From positions 865,067-929,066 of the forward strand of contig JAEYMU010000053.1 of NCBI GenBank assembly GCA_023407175.1: a stretch of 64,000 bases of DNA. The letters run 5' to 3'. Source of the DNA: Bacillota bacterium. GTDB taxonomy: Bacteria > Bacillota_A > Clostridia > Lachnospirales > Lachnospiraceae. The notes beneath the pieces are model-generated. The model did no database searches, had not been told where the DNA came from, and was given only the letters and a program-made list of their open reading frames with translations. The translations under genes and the position numbers were made by a program. Of this stretch, positions 46,362 to 55,136 are shown in pieces; within the stretch, counting starts at the first letter, position 1; each line of letters starts with the position of its first letter.

Positions 46362-47828
46362 CTATTTAGAAAGTGTGTAGATTGCATCGTATATTTGCTG
46401 GTCAACTTCTTCTAACGCACTTTTCAAAGCTTCTGTAGAAGTGTACTTTTTATCTGAAATTCGAAAAGCATCCTTTGCCAAATCCGTAAAGAAGGTTTCT
46501 GCCGGTGCCCATACCTGAACCATTTCCTTTATGGAGGGCATAATTACAATGTTTCCTTCATTCAGGTTGTCAAAAACAATTTCCGTTACCCCGCCTACTG
46601 CCTTTGCCGCATCGGAGCGGGCCGGTATAATTCCAAGAAGCTCATTTCTCTTCATGATCATCTCATAGCTTGTGGCAAAGTCCACAAAAGCCAGGCAGGC
46701 ATTGGGTGCTTTCGTATAAGCACTGATGGCATATCCATTGATGCCCCCCATTGACTTTAGCGGAATTAATTCCGGATTTTCTTCTGTTAAATCCCCGCTT
46801 GCCGGCAGCATAGGAAGTCCGGTTACAACCAGATTCTCTTCTGCCAGGGACTGTGCCTCTTCCTTGCTCATACCCTGTCCCTCATATTCCAAGGCAAGCT
46901 CCTTGATAAATAAGGTATATACATCCGGTGTTGTCATGGTTGCAAAATAAGAACCATCTGCAATTTTGCTATATGCATTAACGGTTATGGAATCGTCGAT
47001 ACACTCTTCACTCATCACGGAAGCAAGCTTTAGCAGAACCTCTGCGCCAATTTCGGCATTACCGGCAGCGAGTCCCAGCTCCTCTGGATTTGTGTTATTA
47101 TCGCCAAAGATATAGCCGCCATAGGAGAACAGAAAGCCGGATGAGAAGTATACATCATATAAGGACCTCATATAGCCATATTTTCCGCTCCCGGAATCAA
47201 CAAGTGATTTTGAATACTTGTATAAATCATTCCAGTTTTCAACCATATCCGGTATCTGGTTCTTATTATCATCCCAGTTTGTTTCCCAATCCTGGGGCAG
47301 CATATCCTTTCGGTAATAAAGCATGGAGGTCTGGACATTGACCGGGACGCCCATATAATATGTACTACCATCCACCTCCGACTTATATGCCTCCCAGGCA
47401 TTTTCGGGGATCTGAGAATAGCACTCCAGGGTCTCTGCCGGGATTGGATAAATATGCTTTCCCTCCACATATTTCATAAGAGAATCATTTGCCTGATATA
47501 ATACATCCGGTCCATACCCATAAGGGCCGTCATCGGCCAGATTACTACGCTGATCCATATTGGCATCTACGGCAACAATCCCATATTCCTTGTATTTTTC
47601 ATTGAAGGCATTGATTAATTCATCAAAATATCCCTGTTCGATTGCAGTGTCATTTTCAAGCACACGCAGAGTTACATTCCTTTCCAGCTCACCATTGTAA
47701 ATGGATGTCAATGCGTTAGCCGAAGCATCTGCTTCCTCTTCGGTTTCCTTCGCCTTCTCCTTGCCGCAGGCAGCCAGCCAGGACATGCATAATAGTGTTA
47801 CCAACAAGAGACTAAAGATTTTCTTCAC
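46362..47828 (-). CDS. maltose/maltodextrin-binding lipoprotein
   Basis: A 488-residue binding protein starting with GTG at 47828 (AGGAG eight bases upstream). The lipobox SWLAACGK places the lipid-modified Cys near residue 21. The two-lobe family 1 fold shows DVLYQANDSLMKYV and ESADFATS-like segments near the end. It is longer than Escherichia coli MalE because of insertions. It captures cyclodextrin or maltodextrin for the following permeases. Confidence 0.92.
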   Translation of the reverse strand: MKKIFSLLLVTLLCMSWLAACGKEKAKETEEEADASANALTSIYNGELERNVTLRVLENDTAIEQGYFDELINAFNEKYKEYGIVAVDANMDQRSNLADDGPYGYGPDVLYQANDSLMKYVEGKHIYPIPAETLECYSQIPENAWEAYKSEVDGSTYYMGVPVNVQTSMLYYRKDMLPQDWETNWDDNKNQIPDMVENWNDLYKYSKSLVDSGSGKYGYMRSLYDVYFSSGFLFSYGGYIFGDNNTNPEELGLAAGNAEIGAEVLLKLASVMSEECIDDSITVNAYSKIADGSYFATMTTPDVYTLFIKELALEYEGQGMSKEEAQSLAEENLVVTGLPMLPASGDLTEENPELIPLKSMGGINGYAISAYTKAPNACLAFVDFATSYEMIMKRNELLGIIPARSDAAKAVGGVTEIVFDNLNEGNIVIMPSIKEMVQVWAPAETFFTDLAKDAFRISDKKYTSTEALKSALEEVDQQIYDAIYTLSK

Positions 47829-47843
47829 AATATCCGCTCCTCT

Positions 47844-49541
47844 CTAAATTTCAAAAACTACAAAACCATCCGTTGACAGGCCATCCTCTGTTAATTTATT
47901 TTCAACCAGCACGGTTCCGGTTTTACTTAATGGTACTGTTTTTCCGGATTGATTTACGATTAATAAAATTTCACCGCCTAAATAGGTTCTGCTTAGATAG
48001 CACAGATTCTCGTCATAGGTAATGTGTATGTCGCCCTTCTTTACCGTAGGCTTTTGCTTCAATGCCAGCAGCTTCTTCAGTGTTTCCATATAAGGAAAGT
48101 CCCAGTGGGCTTCCTCCCAGTCAAAGCATCTGCGGTTATCAGGATCATAACCTCCCTCAAGACAAAGCTCCGTTCCATAATAGATGCACAGGGCTCCCAT
48201 ATATATATTCATAACTGCAATGGCAGAAAGCAATCGGTCCTTATTCTTGTTGACACTGGTATAAAACCGGTCAGTATCGTGGGAATCCAGAAGATTCAGC
48301 ATCATGGTGTTGACCTGTCCGTTATTTCTCATTAACAGATGGTTCAACTTCTGCGCAAACCCTTTTGCATCAAAGGTATCGAAGGCATAATAATCCAGGC
48401 AGGCCTTTGTAAAAGCATAATTCATAATACCGTCATACTGGTCACCCTGAAGATATGCATATGCATCATGCCAGTTCTCACCCATAATTACGCAATCGGG
48501 CTTTACCCTTTTGACCTCCTCTCTGAATTTTCGCCAGAAGGTATGCGAAACCTCGTCAGATACATCTAACCTCCAGCCGTCGATATCGTATTCTCTGATC
48601 CAGAAGGTTGCTATATCCAGTAAAAAATCCTGTACCTTCGGATTGCTGGTATTAAGCTTTGGCATATAACTGCTGAAGCCAAATACCTCATAATTAATAT
48701 TCTCCGTATCGACCTGATCGCCGCGTATGATAAACCAGTCAAAATATTCGGAGACCTTTCCTTTGGAAATTACATCCTGAAACTGAGGCAGCAATGTACT
48801 GCAATGATTAAATACGCCGTCCAGCACAATTTTCATGCCTCTTTTGTGAAGCTCCCCGACCAGCCCGGCAAACTCTTCCTTAGTACCAAAATGCTCGTCA
48901 ATTGTTTTATAATCGGATATGTCGTATTTATGATTTGAAATGGATTTAAATACGGGTGTTAAATAGATCCCATTTACTCCAAGGCTCTGAAGGTAATCCA
49001 GCTTTTGGGTTATTCCGGGAATGTCACCTCCGGCAAAGCTCTTGGGCTTTGGTATCTCTCCCCAGGGTAAATTAATATAGGCTGTATCCTTATCTTTTTT
49101 TCCGCAGTAAAAACGATCAACGAAAATCTCATAAAATACTGCTCCCTGCATCCAATCTACAACCTCATGGATATCACTTTTGTTAATGTAGGGAAACTGA
49201 AATGAATTATAATGGCATAATTTAAAATTATAAGTGGGAGTTAATCCGTCTTCTGAAAAATAGCTGCACTCCTTGCCTCTCCATATCCGGAATACATAAG
49301 TCAGTCTCACATCCTCCAGCTTAAGCTGTGTTTCATAATAGATAAATAAATCATCCTGATACTTGGCTTCCATTTCCGCGCTTTTTTTCTCTAAGTAAAA
49401 CTTATATTTACACTCATACACCACTTCGACCCGATCTACGTCATCTTCTTTATCCATACGCAAACGAATTGCAATTGTATTTTGATCTATGGGGTAGCAG
49501 TATTTTGATTGCGGTATATGCAATATGGCCTGTTTATTCAT
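47844..49541 (-). CDS. cytoplasmic GH13 cyclomaltodextrinase/neopullulanase-type enzyme
   Basis: A 565-residue enzyme without a signal peptide. An N-terminal CBM34-like beta domain (about 1-120) precedes the catalytic barrel with FYEIFVDRFY, nucleophile Asp in GWRLDVSDEV, acid/base Glu in VIMGENWH and Asp in NLLDSHDTDRF. This is the GH13_20 layout (cyclomaltodextrinase, neopullulanase, maltogenic amylase). It would open imported cyclodextrins and split maltodextrins. First gene of the operon, divergent from lacI at 49637. Confidence 0.9.
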   Translation of the reverse strand: MNKQAILHIPQSKYCYPIDQNTIAIRLRMDKEDDVDRVEVVYECKYKFYLEKKSAEMEAKYQDDLFIYYETQLKLEDVRLTYVFRIWRGKECSYFSEDGLTPTYNFKLCHYNSFQFPYINKSDIHEVVDWMQGAVFYEIFVDRFYCGKKDKDTAYINLPWGEIPKPKSFAGGDIPGITQKLDYLQSLGVNGIYLTPVFKSISNHKYDISDYKTIDEHFGTKEEFAGLVGELHKRGMKIVLDGVFNHCSTLLPQFQDVISKGKVSEYFDWFIIRGDQVDTENINYEVFGFSSYMPKLNTSNPKVQDFLLDIATFWIREYDIDGWRLDVSDEVSHTFWRKFREEVKRVKPDCVIMGENWHDAYAYLQGDQYDGIMNYAFTKACLDYYAFDTFDAKGFAQKLNHLLMRNNGQVNTMMLNLLDSHDTDRFYTSVNKNKDRLLSAIAVMNIYMGALCIYYGTELCLEGGYDPDNRRCFDWEEAHWDFPYMETLKKLLALKQKPTVKKGDIHITYDENLCYLSRTYLGGEILLIVNQSGKTVPLSKTGTVLVENKLTEDGLSTDGFVVFEI

Positions 49542-49601
49542 TGTAATATTCCTCTGTTTCTATTCTTCCAGCAGTCTATAAAACCCCCGGTTTTTCATAT
49601 A

Positions 49602-49630
49602 TTGACAAAAACATTAATAAAGTATATAAC
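49602..49630 (+). promoter_or_regulatory. promoter giving a leaderless lacI mRNA
   Basis: TTGACA (49602-49607), 17-bp spacer, TATAAC (49625-49630). The ATG at 49637 lies seven bases from the end of the -10, exactly where transcription should begin, and no Shine-Dalgarno sequence is present. Confidence 0.65.
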
Positions 49631-49636
49631 TAAGTC

Positions 49637-50434
49637 ATGGATAAAAAAATTACAATTAAAGACATTGCCAAGCAGGCAGGTGTCTCGGTGGCTACAGTTT
49701 CATATGTGATCAATAACCGTACCGACCAACGGATCAGCGAGGAAACATGGAAAAAAATACTTCAAATAGTTAACTTACTTGACTATAAACCAAATTCCTC
49801 GGCGAAGTCTCTGTCTACGAGCAAAACTTATAACATCGCTCTTTATATGATGCCCGAGACTTCTCTGTTAAAACGTTCTGAACAATTGCTGTTGACCGAG
49901 GTTTTGTCCGAAATATTGACCTTCTACGGATATCATTTAATATTTCAGAGCAGTAAGGATATTACTAAACTGAATTATGTAGATGCTATCCTGTGTTTTG
50001 ATGCCACCTATGATTTCTTTTATAGCATTAGCGATAAAAATCTTATCCCGGTAATTGCTGTTGACTGCCTGATTGATATTCCCTGGTTTTTTCAAGTCTG
50101 TACCGATTACGATAAGCTTAAAAAGAGTGCAGATGAATATTTTGGAAATGACAATTATACCTACCTATGTCTGACTCCAAACAATGAGCTTTTAAAATCG
50201 CACATATGTGAAGCTTTCTGCAACGTCAAATTCCTACAGGATTTAAAGGACCTTTCGGACATCTCTGATCTAAATTATATATACAGTCAGAACGCCTTGG
50301 ATGATCTGCTGGCCGGAAAGGAAAATATCCACTATATCTCAAGTGATCTGCATACGAAAATGACTCAGGTATATCGCTGCATCGAATTAGCAATCAATCG
50401 TACTCCAGGTATGATGCACTTACAGTATGTATAA
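49637..50434 (+). CDS. LacI family regulator, short form
   Basis: A 265-residue LacI/GalR regulator. The helix-turn-helix is standard (IKDIAKQAGVSVATVSYVIN, residues 6-25) and the hinge is present (YKPNSSAKSLST). The sensor domain is only about 200 residues instead of 270: the usual C-terminal subdomain is compressed, and the conserved GYDD-type effector segment is not recognisable. There is no frameshift or internal stop, so this looks like a real compact form rather than a broken gene. It is divergent from the cyclodextrin operon and likely controls it. Confidence 0.85.
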   Translation: MDKKITIKDIAKQAGVSVATVSYVINNRTDQRISEETWKKILQIVNLLDYKPNSSAKSLSTSKTYNIALYMMPETSLLKRSEQLLLTEVLSEILTFYGYHLIFQSSKDITKLNYVDAILCFDATYDFFYSISDKNLIPVIAVDCLIDIPWFFQVCTDYDKLKKSADEYFGNDNYTYLCLTPNNELLKSHICEAFCNVKFLQDLKDLSDISDLNYIYSQNALDDLLAGKENIHYISSDLHTKMTQVYRCIELAINRTPGMMHLQYV

Positions 50435-50443
50435 GCTGATTCC

Positions 50444-50474
50444 ACAGGTTGCCGATAGGTACTCGGCAACCTGT
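50444..50474 (+). terminator. terminator of lacI
   Basis: Perfect 12-bp stem ACAGGTTGCCGA / TCGGCAACCTGT followed by a T-rich stretch. A second hairpin, GAAGCGGC-TT-GCCGCTTC (50493-50510), lies beside it and may serve the convergent lipoprotein gene. Confidence 0.85.
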
Positions 50475-50527
50475 TTGTTATTCATGACAAGTGAAGCGGC
50501 TTGCCGCTTCATCTTGTTTCTGCTTCT

Positions 50528-51682
50528 TTATTTTGCTTCAAAGGCTACTGTCAGCTCTGCAGTTTCCGGATTATAGATAAAGGTATAAACCCCTGCTGCC
50601 TTTGCGATTATATTATCACTGGCGCTGCCCTCTACAAATTCCAGAGACTTACTGTCCTTGATATTACTGTATTTTACATACTCACTTCCTACGCTTTCCG
50701 TATCTCCGGATTTCACTCTGGAGGTAAGTAAGAACTCTTCTTTTTCTTCTAATTCGATTGTTAAGGTCGGAAGTCCATTATTTTCTGTAAACATATATTT
50801 ATCTTCATAGATATCTTCCCAACCGGTAGCAATGGAGCTCTTAATGTAATATGTAGTTGTAATGTCTCCCACTGCTTCCTTCGGTTCTCCGTTATATACC
50901 CACGTGATCGTATCATATGGATTAGAATTGAAATTTTCCTTATTCTCCTCCGTATAATTGCTGTCCTCGGTAGCATAGACGTCCGCACCGGGATATGTAG
51001 TTAAGGTAAGTGTATAACTTCCGGTTACCAGGCATTTAATATTTGCTTTTTGCGCTTCGCTTGATTGATAATTACTTCCTGATGACGCCAGATATTCCAC
51101 TCCGTCCTGGGAAGTAGTTGTTAAATAGCCTGCACCTCTTTGATCATGCCAGGAGGTATCGATTGCAAGCTGAAATTCATCCCCTTCATACAAATCCAGA
51201 GTTAAGGAATAAACATTTTTATCTGTTTCCTTGGTAAGATAATGCTCTTCGTTTATTACAGTTCCCCAGCTTGAGGTTACAAGTAACGGACTTTTCCCGC
51301 TTCCCACAATCGCAAAGCTTCTTGTATCCTCCTGGTCCTGTAAAAAGCCCGCAAAAATATCTGTATCTGCGGTAATCGGTGTACTAAAATCAAATTCATG
51401 GGATAAGGAAGGTGTTCCATACCATCCCATAAATACATACTGGTCCTTCTCAGGGGTATAATCAGTCGCTGATTCACCATCCTTTACTTCCTCTGTCGAT
51501 AACACAGTGGTCCCATCCATGTCATAAAAGGTAACGGTATATACGTTCTCCTTTGCATTGGCTTCAGGACTGATGGTTACTTCCGATTCCACGGTTTTAT
51601 CCGTTTTGCCGCAGGCAGTCATTAAAAAAGCACTTGTCAGAATGAATAGTAATACGATAATTCTTGTTTTGTTCCTTTTCAT
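50528..51682 (-). CDS. lipoprotein with InlB B-repeat and carbohydrate-module-like domains
   Basis: A 384-residue lipoprotein: signal peptide with lipobox SAFLMTACGK (Cys near residue 24); an InlB B-repeat/Flg_new module (about 45-112, VYTVTFYDMDGTTVLSTEEV...YVFMGWYG); then two beta-sandwich modules (about 120-240 and 255-384), each ending in YTLTLTTYPGADVY or YTFIYNPETAELTV. These resemble starch-outer-membrane SusE-type or pullulanase-associated modules. The location near the starch operon and its LacI-type operators suggest glucan binding at the cell surface, which is inference. Confidence 0.75.
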   Translation of the reverse strand: MKRNKTRIIVLLFILTSAFLMTACGKTDKTVESEVTISPEANAKENVYTVTFYDMDGTTVLSTEEVKDGESATDYTPEKDQYVFMGWYGTPSLSHEFDFSTPITADTDIFAGFLQDQEDTRSFAIVGSGKSPLLVTSSWGTVINEEHYLTKETDKNVYSLTLDLYEGDEFQLAIDTSWHDQRGAGYLTTTSQDGVEYLASSGSNYQSSEAQKANIKCLVTGSYTLTLTTYPGADVYATEDSNYTEENKENFNSNPYDTITWVYNGEPKEAVGDITTTYYIKSSIATGWEDIYEDKYMFTENNGLPTLTIELEEKEEFLLTSRVKSGDTESVGSEYVKYSNIKDSKSLEFVEGSASDNIIAKAAGVYTFIYNPETAELTVAFEAK

Positions 51683-51698
51683 AAAATTAACCTCCTAT

Positions 51699-51791
51699 CT
51701 GATTAACCGTTTAAGCAACTTTTAAAAGAAACGGCGCCCTGGTAAAAGACGCCCCATTTTCAGTTTGCTTAACTGGTTAAGCACATTTTAC
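51699..51791 (-). promoter_or_regulatory. pair of LacI-type operators upstream of the lipoprotein gene
   Basis: GATTAACCGTTTAAGC (about 51701-51716) and GCTTAACTGGTTAAGC (about 51777-51792) are two related 16-bp palindromes 76 bp apart. The spacing is suited to looping by a LacI-family tetramer. The second has perfect 7-bp arms. Confidence 0.65.
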
Positions 51792-51939
51792 TATTCTTAA
51801 ATTTGTATGTCAATACTATTATCCACCAATAAATACATATAATTTTAGTAATTTTATACAATTCCTTATCAAATTATATGTTTTTTTGCTCTTTTCTTCG
51901 CATTATATTTTACTATATCTATACTATATATGAAATTAT

Positions 51940-52012
51940 TTCGAAATTATTCGAATTGCTGTTGACAAATATAACTAAGCTTTGTATAATGGCAAGAAAA
52001 CAAATGTTCGAA
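51940..52012 (+). promoter_or_regulatory. promoter of the ABC exporter with three TTCGAA boxes
   Basis: TTGACA (51962-51967), 17-bp spacer, TATAAT (51985-51990). TTCGAA occurs at 51940-51945 and 51950-51955, one helical turn apart, and again at 52007-52012, so the promoter is flanked by the same hexamer. Confidence 0.6.
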
Positions 52013-52060
52013 TTAATAAAATGAGTATACTTTTCCGTTAATTTTGATGGGGGAAAATTT

Positions 52061-53062
52061 ATGATAAGAGTAGATCATGTAACAAAGGAATTTGTAACAA
52101 CAAAGAAGTATCCGGGATTTAAGGGAGCCGTAAAAAGTCTGTTTACCACGGAAAAGGTACGCAAGGTTGCGGTAAATGATATTTCCTTTCATATCAACAA
52201 AGGCGAAATTGTAGGGTATATCGGGAGTAACGGTGCCGGAAAATCTACTACAATTAAAATGATGACCGGGATTTTAGCACCTACCAGCGGAAAATGTACC
52301 GTAAACGATCTTGATCCCAATAAGGACAGGAAGAAAAATGCTCAGAATATCGGAGTTGTTTTTGGTCAAAGAACACAGCTCTGGTGGGATTTGCCCTTAA
52401 GTGAATCTTATTCCGTATTAAAGGAAATTTACGGAGTAGGTGAGGAAGACTTTCAGGCAAGAATGAAGTTCTTTGATGAAATCCTAAGCTTAAATGATTT
52501 TATCCATAATACCGTCAGAACTCTGTCCCTGGGACAGAGAATGAGGGCCGATCTGGCGGCCGCCTTATTGCATAACCCCAAGGTACTCTATCTGGATGAA
52601 CCGACAATAGGACTGGATCTGGTGGTAAAGGACAATATACGCCGTGCTATTAAAGAAATTAACGAACAATATGAAACCACCGTAATACTGACTACCCATG
52701 ACCTGGGTGATATTGAGGAGCTTTGCAGCCGCATCATCATTATTGATGACGGAAAGCTGATTCATGACGGAACCATTGAGGGCCTGAAAAACACCTACGG
52801 GCTCACAAGAAAAGTTCACATCGATATAAAAGACATGGATGCGGTGAGGGGAATTAATTTTAACCAGGTATTTTCATTAGATGAGACAGATTTAAGCACA
52901 GAGCTTGACAACAAAACCATACATTTTTCCTTTAATAAAAATAAAATAAATGTTTCTAAAATCATCTCCCACATTATGTCTCTGGCGGAAATAAGGGATA
53001 TCAAAATTGAAGAAACGGAAATCTCTCAGATCGTAAAAGAAATTTATAAAAATGGTATATAG
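52061..53062 (+). CDS. ABC-2 transporter ATP-binding protein (COG4586 type)
   Basis: A 333-residue ATPase. Walker A is GSNGAGKSTT (near residue 67), the signature is TLSLGQRMRADLAAAL (near 160), Walker B is VLYLDEPTIGLD (near 178) and the switch His is in TTHDLGD. The N-terminal 30 residues (PGFKGAVKSLFTTEKV) are typical of COG4586. The last 90 residues form a regulatory extension. It energises the two following permeases; the substrate is unknown, often a lipid or antimicrobial. Confidence 0.93.
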   Translation: MIRVDHVTKEFVTTKKYPGFKGAVKSLFTTEKVRKVAVNDISFHINKGEIVGYIGSNGAGKSTTIKMMTGILAPTSGKCTVNDLDPNKDRKKNAQNIGVVFGQRTQLWWDLPLSESYSVLKEIYGVGEEDFQARMKFFDEILSLNDFIHNTVRTLSLGQRMRADLAAALLHNPKVLYLDEPTIGLDLVVKDNIRRAIKEINEQYETTVILTTHDLGDIEELCSRIIIIDDGKLIHDGTIEGLKNTYGLTRKVHIDIKDMDAVRGINFNQVFSLDETDLSTELDNKTIHFSFNKNKINVSKIISHIMSLAEIRDIKIEETEISQIVKEIYKNGI

Positions 53063-53073
53063 GAGGCCCGCTT

Positions 53074-53892
53074 ATGAAAAAATTTCTAAGAACCTATTGG
53101 CCATTTGCTGCGAATGAGATAAAAACTAATTTTGCCTACAAGGGAAGCTTCTACCTTTTCATCCTATCCAGATTATTCGGAGTATTTATTGCATATTTCT
53201 TATGGATGGCCATATACGGCAGTTCCACCAGCCTGGTACTTGGCGGACTGACCCAAAGTGAAATGATCGTGTATATCTTTATGTCCTATATTGCCACCGG
53301 ATTAATATCCATTAATATCTCAGGTGAGATCGGTTTTCATGTAGTGGAAGGCTCCATCGCAAGTAATCTGATCAAACCCATTGATTATAGAACAAGCCTG
53401 TTATTCAAAGCACTCGGAACCATGATATACCGTTTTTTCATACCCTCCCTGTTTATTTGGATCGGTCTGGAGGGCTATAAGGTGTTTCGGTTGAAGCTGC
53501 CTGTTACGGGAATATTAAATATTATTTTATTTCTTATAAGCTGTATTTTAAGCTTTTTAATCTATATCTTCTTTGATTTTTGCTTTGGGATGCTGGCCTT
53601 TTATACTACTTATATTTTTGGCATGGCAATTGTTAAAAATGCTCTTCTTTCCTTTTTAACGGGTCAGCTGATACCCTTAAGCTTCTTCCCTGAGGCAGCT
53701 CAAAAAATATTTGCATATTTGCCCTTTGCCTCCATGAACTATGTACCGGTAATGATTTATCTGGGTAAATACAGCGGCAATGAAATCCTGTTCGTATTAG
53801 GCAGACAACTCCTCTGGGTAGTTCTACTGTTTGGGCTGGGCAGCCTGTTATGGAATAGAATTACCAAGAAACTAATTGTATTGGGTGGGTGA
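53074..53892 (+). CDS. ABC-2 permease (COG4587 type)
   Basis: A 272-residue membrane protein with six helices, of the ABC2_membrane_6/DUF990 group. A conserved YTTYIFGMAIVKNALLSFLTG stretch with SFFPEAAQ follows (about 175-215). AGGAGG precedes the ATG, and it overlaps the next gene at its TGATG. It forms the exporter core with the next protein. Confidence 0.88.
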   Translation: MKKFLRTYWPFAANEIKTNFAYKGSFYLFILSRLFGVFIAYFLWMAIYGSSTSLVLGGLTQSEMIVYIFMSYIATGLISINISGEIGFHVVEGSIASNLIKPIDYRTSLLFKALGTMIYRFFIPSLFIWIGLEGYKVFRLKLPVTGILNIILFLISCILSFLIYIFFDFCFGMLAFYTTYIFGMAIVKNALLSFLTGQLIPLSFFPEAAQKIFAYLPFASMNYVPVMIYLGKYSGNEILFVLGRQLLWVVLLFGLGSLLWNRITKKLIVLGG

Positions 53893-54698
53893 TGTTCATG
53901 GAGATAGCAAAAAGATATGGCAGATTATACAGAGTTTTTATTATCCAATTTTTTAAAACCCTTATGCAGTCCAAATTAGACTTCTGGGTTGGATTGATTG
54001 GCTTTTTCTTTTCTCAGATGACCGGTATCGCTTTTTTGTATCTGGTTTTTCAACAGATACCGACTTTGCAGGGCTGGACCTTTTATCAGCTGCTTTTTAT
54101 TTATGGATTCGCGCAGATTCCAAGGGGTATCGATCATTTATTTACTGATAATTTGTGGATGGTTGCCTGGAGAATGGTAGTTACCGGACAATTTGACAGA
54201 TACATGCTGCGACCTATGAATTTATTTTTTCAGATCATTTGTGAAAAGCTGCAGCCTGACGCACTGGGAGAGCTTGCGATTGGTATCATCTTAGTTGTAA
54301 TATCCGTCCATAACGGGGTAGTTCACTTTACATTGGTTTCCATTATAGTTTTTATCCTATCCGTCCTTGCCGGAAGTATTATATATACCTCAATTAAGCT
54401 GTTCTTTGCGGCAACTGCTTTTTGGTTTAAGGTGAGTGTAGCATTCCTGCAGGTTGCATATGACATAGCGGATTTTGCAAAATTTCCGGTTGAAATATAT
54501 ACCCGCTCCATTCGTTTCATCATTACCTGGGTAATCCCCTTTGCATTTGTGGCATATTATCCTGCTACCTATTTTTTATTAGGCTCCAGCTTTGTAAAAA
54601 CCGTCGGTGCCGAATGCCTTATTGCTGCTGTAATATGGACCATCGCCTATCGTCTGTTTCAAAAAGGAACAGCACGATATGAAAGTGCGGGAAATTAG
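53892..54698 (+). CDS. ABC-2 permease (COG3694 type)
   Basis: A 268-residue six-helix permease starting with the ATG at 53892, which overlaps the preceding stop. It shows LLFIYGFAQIPRGIDHLFTD (about residue 58-77) and the PFAFVAYYPATYFLLG segment near 225-240, both typical of the COG3694 half of these exporters. The order ATPase, COG4587, COG3694 is the standard set. Confidence 0.88.
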   Translation: MFMEIAKRYGRLYRVFIIQFFKTLMQSKLDFWVGLIGFFFSQMTGIAFLYLVFQQIPTLQGWTFYQLLFIYGFAQIPRGIDHLFTDNLWMVAWRMVVTGQFDRYMLRPMNLFFQIICEKLQPDALGELAIGIILVVISVHNGVVHFTLVSIIVFILSVLAGSIIYTSIKLFFAATAFWFKVSVAFLQVAYDIADFAKFPVEIYTRSIRFIITWVIPFAFVAYYPATYFLLGSSFVKTVGAECLIAAVIWTIAYRLFQKGTARYESAGN

Positions 54699-54771
54699 GA
54701 GTTTTAAATTTTCAAGAGCAAGTTAGAGAAAGAAGAAACCAGAAAAGACAATTCTATTAATCACTTTTCAC

Positions 54772-54810
54772 ATTCGCAGTCCTTTTTAAAGAAGAACTGC
54801 GAATTTTTTT
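54772..54810 (+). terminator. terminator of the ABC exporter operon
   Basis: Stem ATTCGCAGT / ACTGCGAAT with a 15-base loop, followed by seven T residues. Confidence 0.85.
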
Positions 54811-54845
54811 GTACAAAACAAAAGACTTCAAAAAATAAAGGAATC

Positions 54846-54887
54846 TTGATATTTAGCGTTAAAACGAATATAATATAATCGTTTTAA
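54846..54887 (+). promoter_or_regulatory. promoter with perfect dyad around the -10 box
   Basis: TTGATA (54846-54851), 17-bp spacer, TATAAT (54869-54874). TTAAAACG (54859-54866) and CGTTTTAA (54880-54887) form a perfect 8-bp dyad exactly flanking the -10, so a repressor bound there would block the downstream genes. Confidence 0.7.
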
Positions 54888-54915
54888 TGAAATTTTATCT
54901 TATGAGGTACCCAGT

Positions 54916-55113
54916 ATGAAAGGATATGTAAGAGTAGAAGAAATTGCAAATCAATGAGATATTTCCTTGAGACAGGTGCAGTATCTTTGCAAATCGGGCC
55001 GTATAGAAGGCACAATTAAGTTCGGTGCCTCTTGGGCTATTCCTGAAAACACAGCCAAACCAACGCGCATGGGAAAATTAAAACCAGGACGTAAAACGAA
55101 AACGAGCGAATAA
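54916..55113 (+). pseudogene. small helix-turn-helix protein gene interrupted by TGA
   Basis: Read through, the frame encodes 65 residues: MKGYVRVEEIANQ, TGA at codon 14 (54955-54957), then DISLRQVQYLCKSGRIEGT and ...SWAIPENTAKP with a basic tail. This closely matches the common small Firmicute helix-turn-helix protein in which codon 14 is Trp (TGG), so a single G-to-A change explains the stop. It lies just before the hydrolase trio. Readthrough or restart at a later TTG or GTG cannot be excluded. Confidence 0.75.
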
Positions 55114-55136
55114 AATAAAACGGAGAAAAAACGTCT

